Assembly (NCBI GenBank): GCA_964573715.1
Contig: CAZNKR010000014.1
Span: 1 to 43,449, forward strand
Reading direction: 5' to 3'
Source of the DNA: SVEL01 sp964573715
Lineage (GTDB): Bacteria > Bacillota > Clostridia > Lachnospirales > Lachnospiraceae
DNA: 43,449 bases
Shown: one piece after another, positions 16,181 through 24,656 of the stretch
Layout: each line of letters begins with the position of its first letter
How positions within the stretch are numbered: position 1 is the first letter of the stretch
Notes under the pieces: generated by a model
The model's database searches: none
The model's input: only the letters and a program-made list of their open reading frames with translations
Told to the model about the DNA's origin: nothing
Translations under genes and position numbers: made by a program

Positions 16181-17485
16181 TTGGACGAGAAATTGCTAGA
16201 GGGCATAAAGAGGGAGTTAATTACAAAATTGCCATATTTTGACGATTTTTGCAGGATTTCTGATAAAGTGTTACAAGATAATTCTAATGAACAATATCAC
16301 TTTGTTGCAACTGATATTGCAAATTTCAAACTTGTCAACAATAATTATGGCTTCCAGTCAGGGGATGAGCTACTTAAATGCGCAATTAATATGTTTTGTA
16401 TTGATAATCCTGCATGTATAATTGCAACAAGGATATATTCAGATCATATTATTGCCCTATACAAAACAGATGAGACAAAAGAATTAGTGGTAGAAAAGGT
16501 TACAAGATATAACCTTGAATTTGTTTCTATAGTTCAAAAAAAGTATCCAATAGTGCCATTACATATTCATTCGGGAATATACAAGGTTCATGATAAGAGC
16601 GAGCATATTACTAAGTGCATTGATAAAGCAAATATGGCTAGAAAAGCTTCAAAAGGTCACTACAAAATACATTGTGTACTGTATAATGAAAGCCTTTTAC
16701 ATGAGCAAGAAAGAGTTGCCCAGATTATTACTGCATTAGAGGATGGAATTAAAAATCAAAATATACTAGTATTATTACAGCCTAAGGTTAACGTAGTTAC
16801 ACATAAGGCGGTTGGAGCAGAAGCGTTAAGCCGAATACTTGATAAAGATGGTAATATTATCAGACCAGATGAGTTTATACCTGTTTTGGAAAAAACAGGA
16901 AAAGTCATTGATCTTGATAAGTATGTTATAGATTATGTGATAAAGCTTATTAAAGAATGGTATGATAGAGGAATTACTGATTTGAAGATTTCTGTTAATT
17001 TATCAAGAGTTCATTTCTATTTTGATGATTTTACAGATAATATTATTAAGAAGTTTGACACCTTTAATATTCCACCGAGTTTGTTAGAATTTGAAGTAAC
17101 AGAGTCAGTATTTTTAAGTGACACAGATGTAATTATTGATAAAATAAGCAAGCTTAGAGATTATGGATTTAAAATCAGTATTGATGATTTTGGTTCGGGT
17201 TATTCTTCCCTTAATCTTATAAGTATTCTTCCAGTGGATATTGTTAAGCTAGATAAAGGTTTTATTAACACTTCACTAAATACAAAACGTGGTAAAGAAA
17301 TTATGCGTGGATTAATTAAAATGCTCAATGATATAGGGCTAAATATTATATGTGAAGGTATAGAGACCAATGAGGAAGAACAAGTTGTTTTTGACTTTGG
17401 TTGTAGTGTGGTACAAGGCTTCTTGTATGACAAACCAATTGCAGTTGATGATTTTACAAGAAAGTATCTAAATATAAATCAGTAG
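16181..17485 (+). CDS. Degenerate-GGDEF plus EAL protein (predicted c-di-GMP phosphodiesterase)
   Basis: 434 aa, TTG start six nt after GAGGTGAT; upstream alternatives run into stops. Residues 1-165 form a GGDEF-fold domain: FVATDIANFKLVNN and GFQSGDELL match conserved elements, but the catalytic GGDEF itself is replaced by YSDHI (residues 86-90 in RIYSDHIIAL), so cyclase activity is unlikely. The EAL domain (about 180-430) keeps the catalytic set: EAL at 214-216, N273 in VNLS, E305 in EVTES, D335-D336 in DDFGSG, K356 in VKLDKG, then CEGIE and a Gln in VVQGFLYDKP. No sensor or membrane segment is visible. It sits 10 nt before glyA. Confidence 0.9.
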   Translation: MDEKLLEGIKRELITKLPYFDDFCRISDKVLQDNSNEQYHFVATDIANFKLVNNNYGFQSGDELLKCAINMFCIDNPACIIATRIYSDHIIALYKTDETKELVVEKVTRYNLEFVSIVQKKYPIVPLHIHSGIYKVHDKSEHITKCIDKANMARKASKGHYKIHCVLYNESLLHEQERVAQIITALEDGIKNQNILVLLQPKVNVVTHKAVGAEALSRILDKDGNIIRPDEFIPVLEKTGKVIDLDKYVIDYVIKLIKEWYDRGITDLKISVNLSRVHFYFDDFTDNIIKKFDTFNIPPSLLEFEVTESVFLSDTDVIIDKISKLRDYGFKISIDDFGSGYSSLNLISILPVDIVKLDKGFINTSLNTKRGKEIMRGLIKMLNDIGLNIICEGIETNEEEQVVFDFGCSVVQGFLYDKPIAVDDFTRKYLNINQ

Positions 17486-17495
17486 GAGGATTATT

Positions 17496-18737
17496 ATGTT
17501 TTCATTTGATGACATTGCTAGCTTTGATAATGAAGTAGCAGCTGCTATGCAGCAAGAAATTGACAGACAGAACAGCCACATCGAATTAATAGCTTCAGAG
17601 AATTTTGTAAGTAAGGCAGTTATGGCTGCTATGGGTAGCCCACTCACCAATAAATATGCAGAGGGATATCCAGGAAAGAGATATTACGGCGGATGTGAGT
17701 ATGTTGATATCGTAGAAAATCTTGCTATCGAAAGAGCTAAAAAGCTTTTTGGATGTGATTATGTAAATGTTCAGCCTCATTCAGGAGCACAAGCAAATTT
17801 AGCAGTATTTTTTGCTATGGTTAATCCTAATGATACAGTTATGGGAATGAGCCTTGCTGATGGAGGACATCTTACACATGGTAGTCCTGTTAATATTTCA
17901 GGTAAATATTTCAATATTGTATCTTATGGTGTAAATGACGAAGGATATATTGATTATGATGAAGTAAGAAAAATTGCAAAAGATAACAAGCCAAAGCTTA
18001 TAGTAGCAGGAGCATCAGCATATCCTAGAGAGATAGATTTTAAGAAGTTTAGAGAAATAGCAGATGAAGTTGGAGCATACTTGATGGTAGATATGGCCCA
18101 TATTGCAGGTTTAGTTGCAGCTGGTTTACACATGAGTCCAATTCCTTATGCTGATGTTGTTACAACAACAACACATAAAACTTTAAGAGGACCTAGAGGT
18201 GGTATGATTTTGGCAAATCAAGAAGCTGCCGACAAATTTAATTTCAATAAAGCTATATTCCCTGGTATTCAAGGTGGCCCACTTATGCATGTAATTGCTG
18301 GTAAGGCGGTTTGTTTTAAAGAAGCATTAGATGATAGCTACAAGACATATATGAAGGGTGTTAAAGAAAATGCTGCAGCACTTGCTAAAGGTCTTACAGA
18401 CAGAGGCTTTAATCTTATTTCGGGTGGTACAGACAATCATCTTATGCTTGTAGATTTACAAAATATGAATTTAACAGGAAAGGCATGCGAAAAACTTTTA
18501 GATGCAGCCAATATTACATGTAATAAGAATGCAATTCCAAAAGATCCAGCCTCTCCATTTATTACTAGTGGTATTCGTCTTGGTACTCCAGCGGTAACAA
18601 CTAGAGGAATGAATGTTTCAGATATGGATGTAATTGCACAGGCTATATCATTACTTGTTAAGGATGTAGATACAAATAAAGAAAAGGCAATGGAATTAGT
18701 TAAGTCTTTAACTGATAAGTACCCATTATACGCATAG
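17496..18737 (+). CDS. glyA: Serine hydroxymethyltransferase
   Basis: 413 aa, usual length. PLP-dependent interconversion of serine and glycine with tetrahydrofolate, supplying one-carbon units. The PLP lysine is in VTTTTHKTLRGPRGG (about residue 227), and the early ENFVS and YAEGYPGKRYYGG motifs are present. The start is the ATG after AGGAGGATT. It lies in a run EAL protein-glyA-aroC with 10-12 nt gaps. Serine synthesis genes serC and serA lie 9 kb further on. Confidence 0.97.
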   Translation: MFSFDDIASFDNEVAAAMQQEIDRQNSHIELIASENFVSKAVMAAMGSPLTNKYAEGYPGKRYYGGCEYVDIVENLAIERAKKLFGCDYVNVQPHSGAQANLAVFFAMVNPNDTVMGMSLADGGHLTHGSPVNISGKYFNIVSYGVNDEGYIDYDEVRKIAKDNKPKLIVAGASAYPREIDFKKFREIADEVGAYLMVDMAHIAGLVAAGLHMSPIPYADVVTTTTHKTLRGPRGGMILANQEAADKFNFNKAIFPGIQGGPLMHVIAGKAVCFKEALDDSYKTYMKGVKENAAALAKGLTDRGFNLISGGTDNHLMLVDLQNMNLTGKACEKLLDAANITCNKNAIPKDPASPFITSGIRLGTPAVTTRGMNVSDMDVIAQAISLLVKDVDTNKEKAMELVKSLTDKYPLYA

Positions 18738-18749
18738 GAAGGTAACAAG

Positions 18750-19853
18750 ATGTCAGGTTCAAGCTTTGGTAATATATTTAAAATTACTACTTGGGGAGAA
18801 TCCCATGGAAAAGGAATTGGTGTTGTAGTAGACGGTTGTCCAGCTGGTCTAGAATTATGTGAAGAGGATATACAGGTTTTCTTAAATAGAAGAAAGCCAG
18901 GTCAGTCTAAGTACACTACTCCAAGAAATGAAGATGATGCAGTAGAGATTCTTTCAGGAGTTTTTGAAGGTAAGACTACAGGCACTCCAATATCTATGGT
19001 GGTATATAATAAAACACAACGTTCAGCAGATTACACTGAAATTGCATCATATTATAGACCAGGACATGCTGATTATACCTTTGATCAGAAATTCAGTTTT
19101 AGAGATTACAGAGGTGGTGGACGTTCCTCAGGACGAGAAACTATTGGAAGAGTTGCTGCAGGGGCTATTGCTTCTAAGCTGCTTCTACAGTTAGGAATTT
19201 CTGTATTTGCTTACACAAAAGCTATAGGAGACGTAGAGATAGATTATAATAGCTTTGATTTGTCCGTACGTGAGCTTAATCCAGTTGCCATGCCAGATAC
19301 AAAAACAGCAGTACTAGCAGAAAAGTTATTAGATGAAAAGATGTCTGAAATGGATTCTGTAGGTGGAATTGTAGAGTGTCAAATTACAGGACTTATGCCA
19401 GGCATTGGAGAGCCAGTATTTGATAAGCTAGATGCCAATATTGCGAAAGCTATAATGTCTATAGGTGCTGTAAAGGGCGTGGAGATAGGTGATGGATTTT
19501 TAGTAGCCAAGAGTACAGGATCAGCCAATAATGATAGCTTTGCTTCAGATGAATCAGGAAAGATTCATAAAAAAACTAATCATTCAGGTGGCATACTTGG
19601 TGGTATCTCCGATGGTGATACTGTTGTGGTCAGAGCAGCTTTCAAACCAACACCATCAATATTTAAACAGCAACAAACAGTAAATAAATCCGGTGAAAAT
19701 ATTAATATTCAAATAAAAGGTCGTCATGATCCAATTATTGTTCCCAGAGCAGTTGTTGTAGTAGAAAGCATGATGGCAGTAACGGTAGTTGATCTATTAC
19801 TTTGTAGTATGACTTCTACTGTTGCAGGTATTAAGAAATTTTTCGAAAAATAA
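18750..19853 (+). CDS. aroC: Chorismate synthase
   Basis: 367 aa. It converts EPSP to chorismate using reduced FMN, the last step of the shikimate pathway. Family signatures: GESHGKGIGVVVDGCPAG near the start, RPGHADYTFDQKF, and FRDYRGGGRSSGRET. The start is the ATG after GGAAGGTAAC. Its last 57 nt are shared with the 3' end of the convergent CmpB-family gene on the minus strand; no terminator separates them. Confidence 0.97.
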   Translation: MSGSSFGNIFKITTWGESHGKGIGVVVDGCPAGLELCEEDIQVFLNRRKPGQSKYTTPRNEDDAVEILSGVFEGKTTGTPISMVVYNKTQRSADYTEIASYYRPGHADYTFDQKFSFRDYRGGGRSSGRETIGRVAAGAIASKLLLQLGISVFAYTKAIGDVEIDYNSFDLSVRELNPVAMPDTKTAVLAEKLLDEKMSEMDSVGGIVECQITGLMPGIGEPVFDKLDANIAKAIMSIGAVKGVEIGDGFLVAKSTGSANNDSFASDESGKIHKKTNHSGGILGGISDGDTVVVRAAFKPTPSIFKQQQTVNKSGENINIQIKGRHDPIIVPRAVVVVESMMAVTVVDLLLCSMTSTVAGIKKFFEK

Positions 19854-20198
19854 ACCAACAATAAACCAAGCGGGCGCATAGTCAATTCTTATGAGCCCGT
19901 TTATATTATATTTACAGTCACTATAATCCCAAGGACATTTTCCTTTTTTCTTAAGTAAATTACCTGTTAGATATTCAATTATAAAAATACAAATCGTATA
20001 TATTATTCCACGAAAAAGCATGTAATGCTTACACAATTTTTTCGATATTGGCTTAATTAAACAAGCCATACCGTATATGGGGAACATAATAATAGAAGAG
20101 ATTCCCATCATTTTTTTGTCATTATGAAAGAATCCGTAAAATCCTGTCCAAAAAACCTCAATACACCAACCAAGAAGACCACATTTAATAAAATTCAT
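19797..20198 (-). CDS. CmpB family membrane protein (putative ABC-transporter type IV, PF06541-like)
   Basis: 133 aa from the chosen ATG. Hydrophobic segments and family signatures are clear: GLLGWCIEVFW at the start, MFPIYGMACL, RGIIYTICIFIIEYLTG, and CPWDYSDCKYNINGLIRIDYAPAW. Despite the family name no transport role has been shown. The frame stays open to a TTG at 20300, but that codon overlaps the -35 of the predicted minus-strand promoter, so the first ATG at 20198 fits better, though I see no Shine-Dalgarno before it. The C-terminus (FIVGLFFEKFLN) overlaps aroC by 57 nt. Confidence 0.8.
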   Translation of the reverse strand: MNFIKCGLLGWCIEVFWTGFYGFFHNDKKMMGISSIIMFPIYGMACLIKPISKKLCKHYMLFRGIIYTICIFIIEYLTGNLLKKKGKCPWDYSDCKYNINGLIRIDYAPAWFIVGLFFEKFLNTCNSRSHTTK

Positions 20199-20243
20199 AA
20201 ATAAAAATAGTAAATTAAAATGTTTGTGTTTTTTGTATTTAGG

Positions 20244-20272
20244 TTGAACAAATGCTCGTTTTGTGATAATAT
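20244..20272 (+). promoter_or_regulatory. Sigma-A promoter for tgt
   Basis: -35 TTGAAC (20244-20249), a 17-bp spacer and -10 TAATAT (20267-20272). Confidence 0.6.
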
Positions 20273-20300
20273 ATATAAAGTTTACACCTAGAACGTACAA
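20272..20300 (-). promoter_or_regulatory. Divergent promoter for the CmpB-family gene
   Basis: On the minus strand: TTGTAC (20300-20295), a 17-bp spacer and TATATA (20277-20272). Its -10 abuts the -10 of the tgt promoter, so the two would compete. Confidence 0.45.
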
Positions 20301-20325
20301 CTATAACATAGTAGTGAGGTAAAGT

Positions 20326-21456
20326 ATGTATAAACTTATCAAACGCGACGGCATGGCTAAGCGTGGAGAATTTCATACAGTTCATGGAGATATTCAAACA
20401 CCAGTATTTATGAATGTAGGTACTGCTGCAGCTATTAAAGGCGCAGTTTCAACTGATGATTTACAAAATATTAAAACTCAGGTTGAGTTATCAAATACTT
20501 ATCATCTACATGTAAGACCAGGAGATGAAGTTGTAAAGAAGATGGGCGGTCTTCATAAATTCATGGTATGGGACAAGCCAATACTTACAGATTCCGGTGG
20601 ATTTCAGGTATTTTCTCTTTCTACTTTACGTAAAATAAAGGAAGAAGGAGTATATTTTAACTCCCATGTGGATGGAAGAAAGATTTTTATGGGACCTGAA
20701 GAAAGTATGCAGATTCAATCCAATCTAGCATCTACAATAGCAATGGCATTTGATGAATGTCCACCCGCAAAAGCAGAAAGAAATTATATTGAAAATTCTG
20801 TAGCTAGAACAACCAGATGGCTTGAAAGATGTAAGAAAGAAATGACAAGACTTAATGGTCTTTCTGATACAATCAATAAAAATCAAATGTTGTTCGGTAT
20901 TAATCAAGGTGGAGTTCTAAGTGATGTACGGATAGAACATGCCAAAATCATTTCGGAAATGGATTTAGATGGTTATGCCATTGGTGGATTAGCCGTAGGA
21001 GAATCTCATGAAGAAATGTATGATATTATAGAAGCAACTGTACCATACCTTCCACTCGAAAAGCCAACCTACCTTATGGGTGTTGGTACACCAGCCAACA
21101 TATTAGAAGCCGTTGACAGAGGTGTTGATTTCTTTGATTGTGTATACCCAAGTAGAAATGGTCGACATGGTCATGTATACACAAATCACGGAAAATTAAA
21201 TTTGTTTAATGCCAAATATGAAACTGACTCTCTTCCTATAGAAGAAGGTTGTGGATGTCCGGCATGTAAATCATACAGTAGGGCATATATTAGACATTTA
21301 TTAAAAGCAAAAGAAATGTTAGGCATGAGATTGTGTGTATTGCACAATTTATACTTCTATAATACAATGATGGAAGAAATCAGACTTGCCATTGAAGAAG
21401 GCAGATATAAAGAATATAAAAAAGAAAAGCTAGCTGGATTAAGCCAGGAAAACTAG
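20326..21456 (+). CDS. tgt: Queuine/preQ1 tRNA-guanine transglycosylase
   Basis: 376 aa. It exchanges guanine-34 of GUN-anticodon tRNAs (Asp, Asn, His, Tyr) for preQ1. Catalytic Asp is in LTDSGGFQVFSL (about residue 91), the second Asp in GVDFFDCVYPSRNGRHG. The zinc site is CGCPAC with a further Cys/His pair near CVLHN. The start follows GTGAGGTAAAGT. It is followed after 16 nt by yajC, the widespread tgt-yajC order. It has its own promoter. Confidence 0.97.
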   Translation: MYKLIKRDGMAKRGEFHTVHGDIQTPVFMNVGTAAAIKGAVSTDDLQNIKTQVELSNTYHLHVRPGDEVVKKMGGLHKFMVWDKPILTDSGGFQVFSLSTLRKIKEEGVYFNSHVDGRKIFMGPEESMQIQSNLASTIAMAFDECPPAKAERNYIENSVARTTRWLERCKKEMTRLNGLSDTINKNQMLFGINQGGVLSDVRIEHAKIISEMDLDGYAIGGLAVGESHEEMYDIIEATVPYLPLEKPTYLMGVGTPANILEAVDRGVDFFDCVYPSRNGRHGHVYTNHGKLNLFNAKYETDSLPIEEGCGCPACKSYSRAYIRHLLKAKEMLGMRLCVLHNLYFYNTMMEEIRLAIEEGRYKEYKKEKLAGLSQEN

Positions 21457-21472
21457 CACAAGGAGGCAATTT

Positions 21473-21805
21473 ATGAACACATTATCAATTTTAGCATCAA
21501 GCGCAAACTCGTCATCAATGATTATTACCATAGTCCTTTATGTTGTAGTATTCGGTGGAATTATTTATTTATTCATGATTAGACCACAGAAGAAGCAGGC
21601 AACACAGCAGAAGGCTCTTATGAGTTCATTAGAGGTTGGTGATTCAGTTCTTACAACATCTGGTTTTTATGGTATTGTAATCGATATTAATGATGATATG
21701 GTTATAGTTGAGTTTGGTAACAATAAAAATTGTAGAATTCCAATGCAGAAAGCTGCTATTGTAGAAATCGAAAAGCCAGTTATTAATGGTAAAAATGAAG
21801 AATAG
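21473..21805 (+). CDS. yajC: Preprotein translocase subunit YajC
   Basis: 110 aa. One N-terminal membrane helix (about 17-36), then the conserved FMIRPQKKQ (34-42), and the SLEVGDSVLTTSGFYGIV segment. It is an accessory of SecDF. The start follows AAGGAGGCAATT. The next gene, leuB, starts 49 nt on with no visible terminator. Confidence 0.95.
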   Translation: MNTLSILASSANSSSMIITIVLYVVVFGGIIYLFMIRPQKKQATQQKALMSSLEVGDSVLTTSGFYGIVIDINDDMVIVEFGNNKNCRIPMQKAAIVEIEKPVINGKNEE

Positions 21806-21854
21806 TATTACTAAGATAAAATAAATTTAATTTTTTATAGTTAGGAGAAATATC

Positions 21855-22940
21855 ATGGAATTTAATATAGCATCAATTTCAGGTGATGGTATAGGTCCTG
21901 AGATAGTAGCAGAAGCAAAGAAAGTATTAGAATCAGTATCCAAAAAATATGGTCATGATTTTAAATACACTGAAGTACTTATAGGTGGCGTTTCAATAGA
22001 TGCACACGGAGTACCTCTTACTGATGAGGCATTACAGACTGCTAAAGCATCAGACGCAGTATTGCTTGGAGCTGTAGGTGGAAAAGTAGGCGTTGATAGT
22101 TGGTATACATTACCACCACACTTAAGACCAGAAGCAGGTTTATTGACAATCAGAAAAGGATTGTCTCTTTTTGCTAATTTACGTCCAGCATTTCTTTATG
22201 ACGAGTTAAAAGAAGCGTGCCCACTTAAAGAATCTGTTGCAAATGATGGATTTGATATGATGGTTGTAAGAGAACTCACAGGTGGACTATATTTTGGTGA
22301 TAGAGAAACAAAAGAAATTGATGGCGTTATGACAGCTATTGATACATTAAAGTACAATGAAAACGAAATTAGAAGAATTGCAATTAAAGCTTTTGATATT
22401 GCAATGAAACGTAATAAAAAGGTTACTAGTGTAGATAAGGCAAATGTTCTTGATTCTTCTAGACTATGGAATAAAGTGGTTTTAGAAGTATCAAAGGATT
22501 ATCCAGAGGTTACATTAGAAAATATGCTTGTAGATAATTGTGCAATGCAGCTTGTAAAGGATCCAAAGCAGTTTGATGTTATATTGACTGAGAATATGTT
22601 TGGAGATATTTTATCTGATGAAGCTAGTATGATTACAGGTTCAATAGGTATGCTTTCTTCTGCTTCGCTAGGAGCTACAAAGCTTGGTTTGTATGAGCCA
22701 AGTCATGGTGCTGCTCCTGATATTGCAGGTATGGATATTGCAAATCCAATTGCAACAATATTATCTGCTGCAATGATGCTTAGATATTCATTTGATTTAG
22801 ACAAAGAAGCAGATGCTATAGAAAATGCTATTAAGCAGGTTTTAAAAGAAGGTTACAGAACTGTTGATATAATGTCAGAAGGATTAACTAAGGTTAAGTG
22901 TAGTGAAATGGGTACACTTATTGCTGAAAGAATCAAATAA
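21855..22940 (+). CDS. leuB: 3-isopropylmalate dehydrogenase
   Basis: 361 aa. NAD-dependent oxidative decarboxylation of 3-isopropylmalate in leucine synthesis. GDGIGPE near residue 10, substrate-binding LTIRKGLSLFANLRP (about 95-109), RELTGGLYFG, and the metal/NAD region NMFGDILSDEASM with GLYEPSHGAAPDIAG. LeuB rather than isocitrate dehydrogenase is indicated by the loop and by neighbours ilvD and ilvB. The start follows TAGGAGAAAT. leuA, leuC and leuD are not in the window. Confidence 0.95.
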   Translation: MEFNIASISGDGIGPEIVAEAKKVLESVSKKYGHDFKYTEVLIGGVSIDAHGVPLTDEALQTAKASDAVLLGAVGGKVGVDSWYTLPPHLRPEAGLLTIRKGLSLFANLRPAFLYDELKEACPLKESVANDGFDMMVVRELTGGLYFGDRETKEIDGVMTAIDTLKYNENEIRRIAIKAFDIAMKRNKKVTSVDKANVLDSSRLWNKVVLEVSKDYPEVTLENMLVDNCAMQLVKDPKQFDVILTENMFGDILSDEASMITGSIGMLSSASLGATKLGLYEPSHGAAPDIAGMDIANPIATILSAAMMLRYSFDLDKEADAIENAIKQVLKEGYRTVDIMSEGLTKVKCSEMGTLIAERIK

Positions 22941-22959
22941 ATGAAAGGAAGTAAATAGT

Positions 22960-24627
22960 ATGAAAAGTGATGCAGTAACAAAAGGGATGCAGCAAGCACC
23001 TCATCGTTCATTATTTAATGCATTAGGCATGACAAAGGAAGAACTAGAGAGACCATTAGTAGGTATCGTCAGCTCCTATAATGAAATCGTTCCAGGTCAT
23101 ATGAATATAGATAAGATTGCAAATGCCGTTAAATTAGGTGTTGCAATGGCAGGAGGAACACCAGTTATGTTCCCAGCTATTGCTGTTTGCGATGGTATTG
23201 CTATGGGTCATGTTGGTATGAAGTATTCCTTAGTCACAAGAGACTTGATTGCCGATTCTACAGAATGTGTGGCTATGGCTCACCAGTTTGATGCTTTAGT
23301 TATGATACCAAACTGTGATAAAAATGTTCCAGGTCTATTAATGGCTGCTGCAAGACTTAATATCCCTACTGTATTTGTTAGTGGTGGACCAATGCTAGCT
23401 GGTAAAGTTAAAGGTTGTAAAACCTCACTTTCTAGTATGTTTGAAGCAGTTGGATCATACGCAGCAGGAAATATGGCCTTAGAAGATGTTGAAGAATTTG
23501 AAGCTAAAGCATGTCCTACATGTGGTTCATGCTCAGGTATGTATACAGCAAATTCAATGAACTGTCTTACAGAAGCATTAGGTATGGGACTTAAGGGAAA
23601 TGGAACTATTCCAGCTGTTTACTCTGAAAGAATAAAGCTTGCAAAACACGCAGGTATGAAAGTAATGGAATTACTTGAAAAAAATATCCGTCCAAGAGAT
23701 ATTATGACAAAGGCAGCATTTGAAAATGCTCTTACAGTTGACATGGCACTTGGATGTAGTACAAATAGTATGCTTCATTTACCAGCTATTGCTCATGAAG
23801 CATTAGTTGATTTAGATATTGAAATGGCAAATGAAATAAGTGCAAAGACACCTAATCTTTGTCATCTTGCTCCAGCTGGTCATACATATATTGAAGAACT
23901 TAATGAAGCAGGCGGCGTATATGCTGTTATGAATGAATTAAGTAAAAAAGGTTTATTACATACTGACCTTATTACTGCAACAGGAAAGACAGTAGGAGAA
24001 AACATTTCAGGATGTGAAAATAAAAATCCAGAGATTATTAGACCTATTGATAATCCATATAGTGAAGTAGGCGGAATTGCAGTACTTCGCGGAAATATTG
24101 CACCAGATACATGCGTTGTTAAACGTTCTGCTGTTGCACCAGAAATGCTTAAGCATGAAGGACCAGCTAGAGTATTTGATTGCGAAGAAGATGCTATTGA
24201 AGCAATTAAAGGTGGCAAAATTGTTGCTGGAGATGTTGTTGTTATTAGATATGAAGGACCTAAGGGTGGTCCTGGTATGAGAGAAATGCTTAATCCTACA
24301 TCTGCAATTGCAGGTATGGGACTTGGCTCATCCGTTGCACTTATTACAGACGGACGTTTCTCTGGTGCATCAAGAGGAGCTTCAATTGGACATATTTCAC
24401 CTGAAGCAGCAGTTGGTGGACCAATTGCATTAGTGGAAGAAGGAGATATAATCAAAATTGATATTGATAATCATTCTATTAATGTAGATGTATCTGATGA
24501 AGAACTATCAAAGAGAAAAGAAAACTGGCAACCAAAAGAGCCTAAAATCAAGACAGGTTATCTTACAAGATATGCTTCACTTGTTACTTCAGCAAATAAA
24601 GGAGCAATTCTTAGAAGTACAATATAA
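22960..24627 (+). CDS. ilvD: Dihydroxy-acid dehydratase
   Basis: 555 aa, usual length. It dehydrates 2,3-dihydroxy-isovalerate and -methylvalerate to the keto acids. Iron-sulfur cysteines appear in IPNCDKNVPG and ACPTCGSCSGMYTANSMNC. The C-terminal GPKGGPGMREML and TDGRFSGASRG signatures are present. The start follows GAAAGGAAG. It sits between leuB and ilvB in one operon. Confidence 0.97.
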   Translation: MKSDAVTKGMQQAPHRSLFNALGMTKEELERPLVGIVSSYNEIVPGHMNIDKIANAVKLGVAMAGGTPVMFPAIAVCDGIAMGHVGMKYSLVTRDLIADSTECVAMAHQFDALVMIPNCDKNVPGLLMAAARLNIPTVFVSGGPMLAGKVKGCKTSLSSMFEAVGSYAAGNMALEDVEEFEAKACPTCGSCSGMYTANSMNCLTEALGMGLKGNGTIPAVYSERIKLAKHAGMKVMELLEKNIRPRDIMTKAAFENALTVDMALGCSTNSMLHLPAIAHEALVDLDIEMANEISAKTPNLCHLAPAGHTYIEELNEAGGVYAVMNELSKKGLLHTDLITATGKTVGENISGCENKNPEIIRPIDNPYSEVGGIAVLRGNIAPDTCVVKRSAVAPEMLKHEGPARVFDCEEDAIEAIKGGKIVAGDVVVIRYEGPKGGPGMREMLNPTSAIAGMGLGSSVALITDGRFSGASRGASIGHISPEAAVGGPIALVEEGDIIKIDIDNHSINVDVSDEELSKRKENWQPKEPKIKTGYLTRYASLVTSANKGAILRSTI

Positions 24628-24656
24628 TTACGCATAAAAGAGAGGAAAATGTGAAA

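Noticed and set aside
19867..19910. GC-rich hairpin after aroC as a terminator
   Set aside because: The arms (GCGGGC and GCCCGT) encode conserved residues of the CmpB-family protein on the minus strand, and no T run of useful length follows.
20199..20300. 34-codon N-terminal extension of the CmpB-family protein from TTG
   Set aside because: The TTG overlaps the predicted -35, has no Shine-Dalgarno, and the extension is Lys-rich and unlike the family start.
23880..24455. 191-codon minus-strand ORF
   Set aside because: Antisense shadow of ilvD with low-complexity composition.
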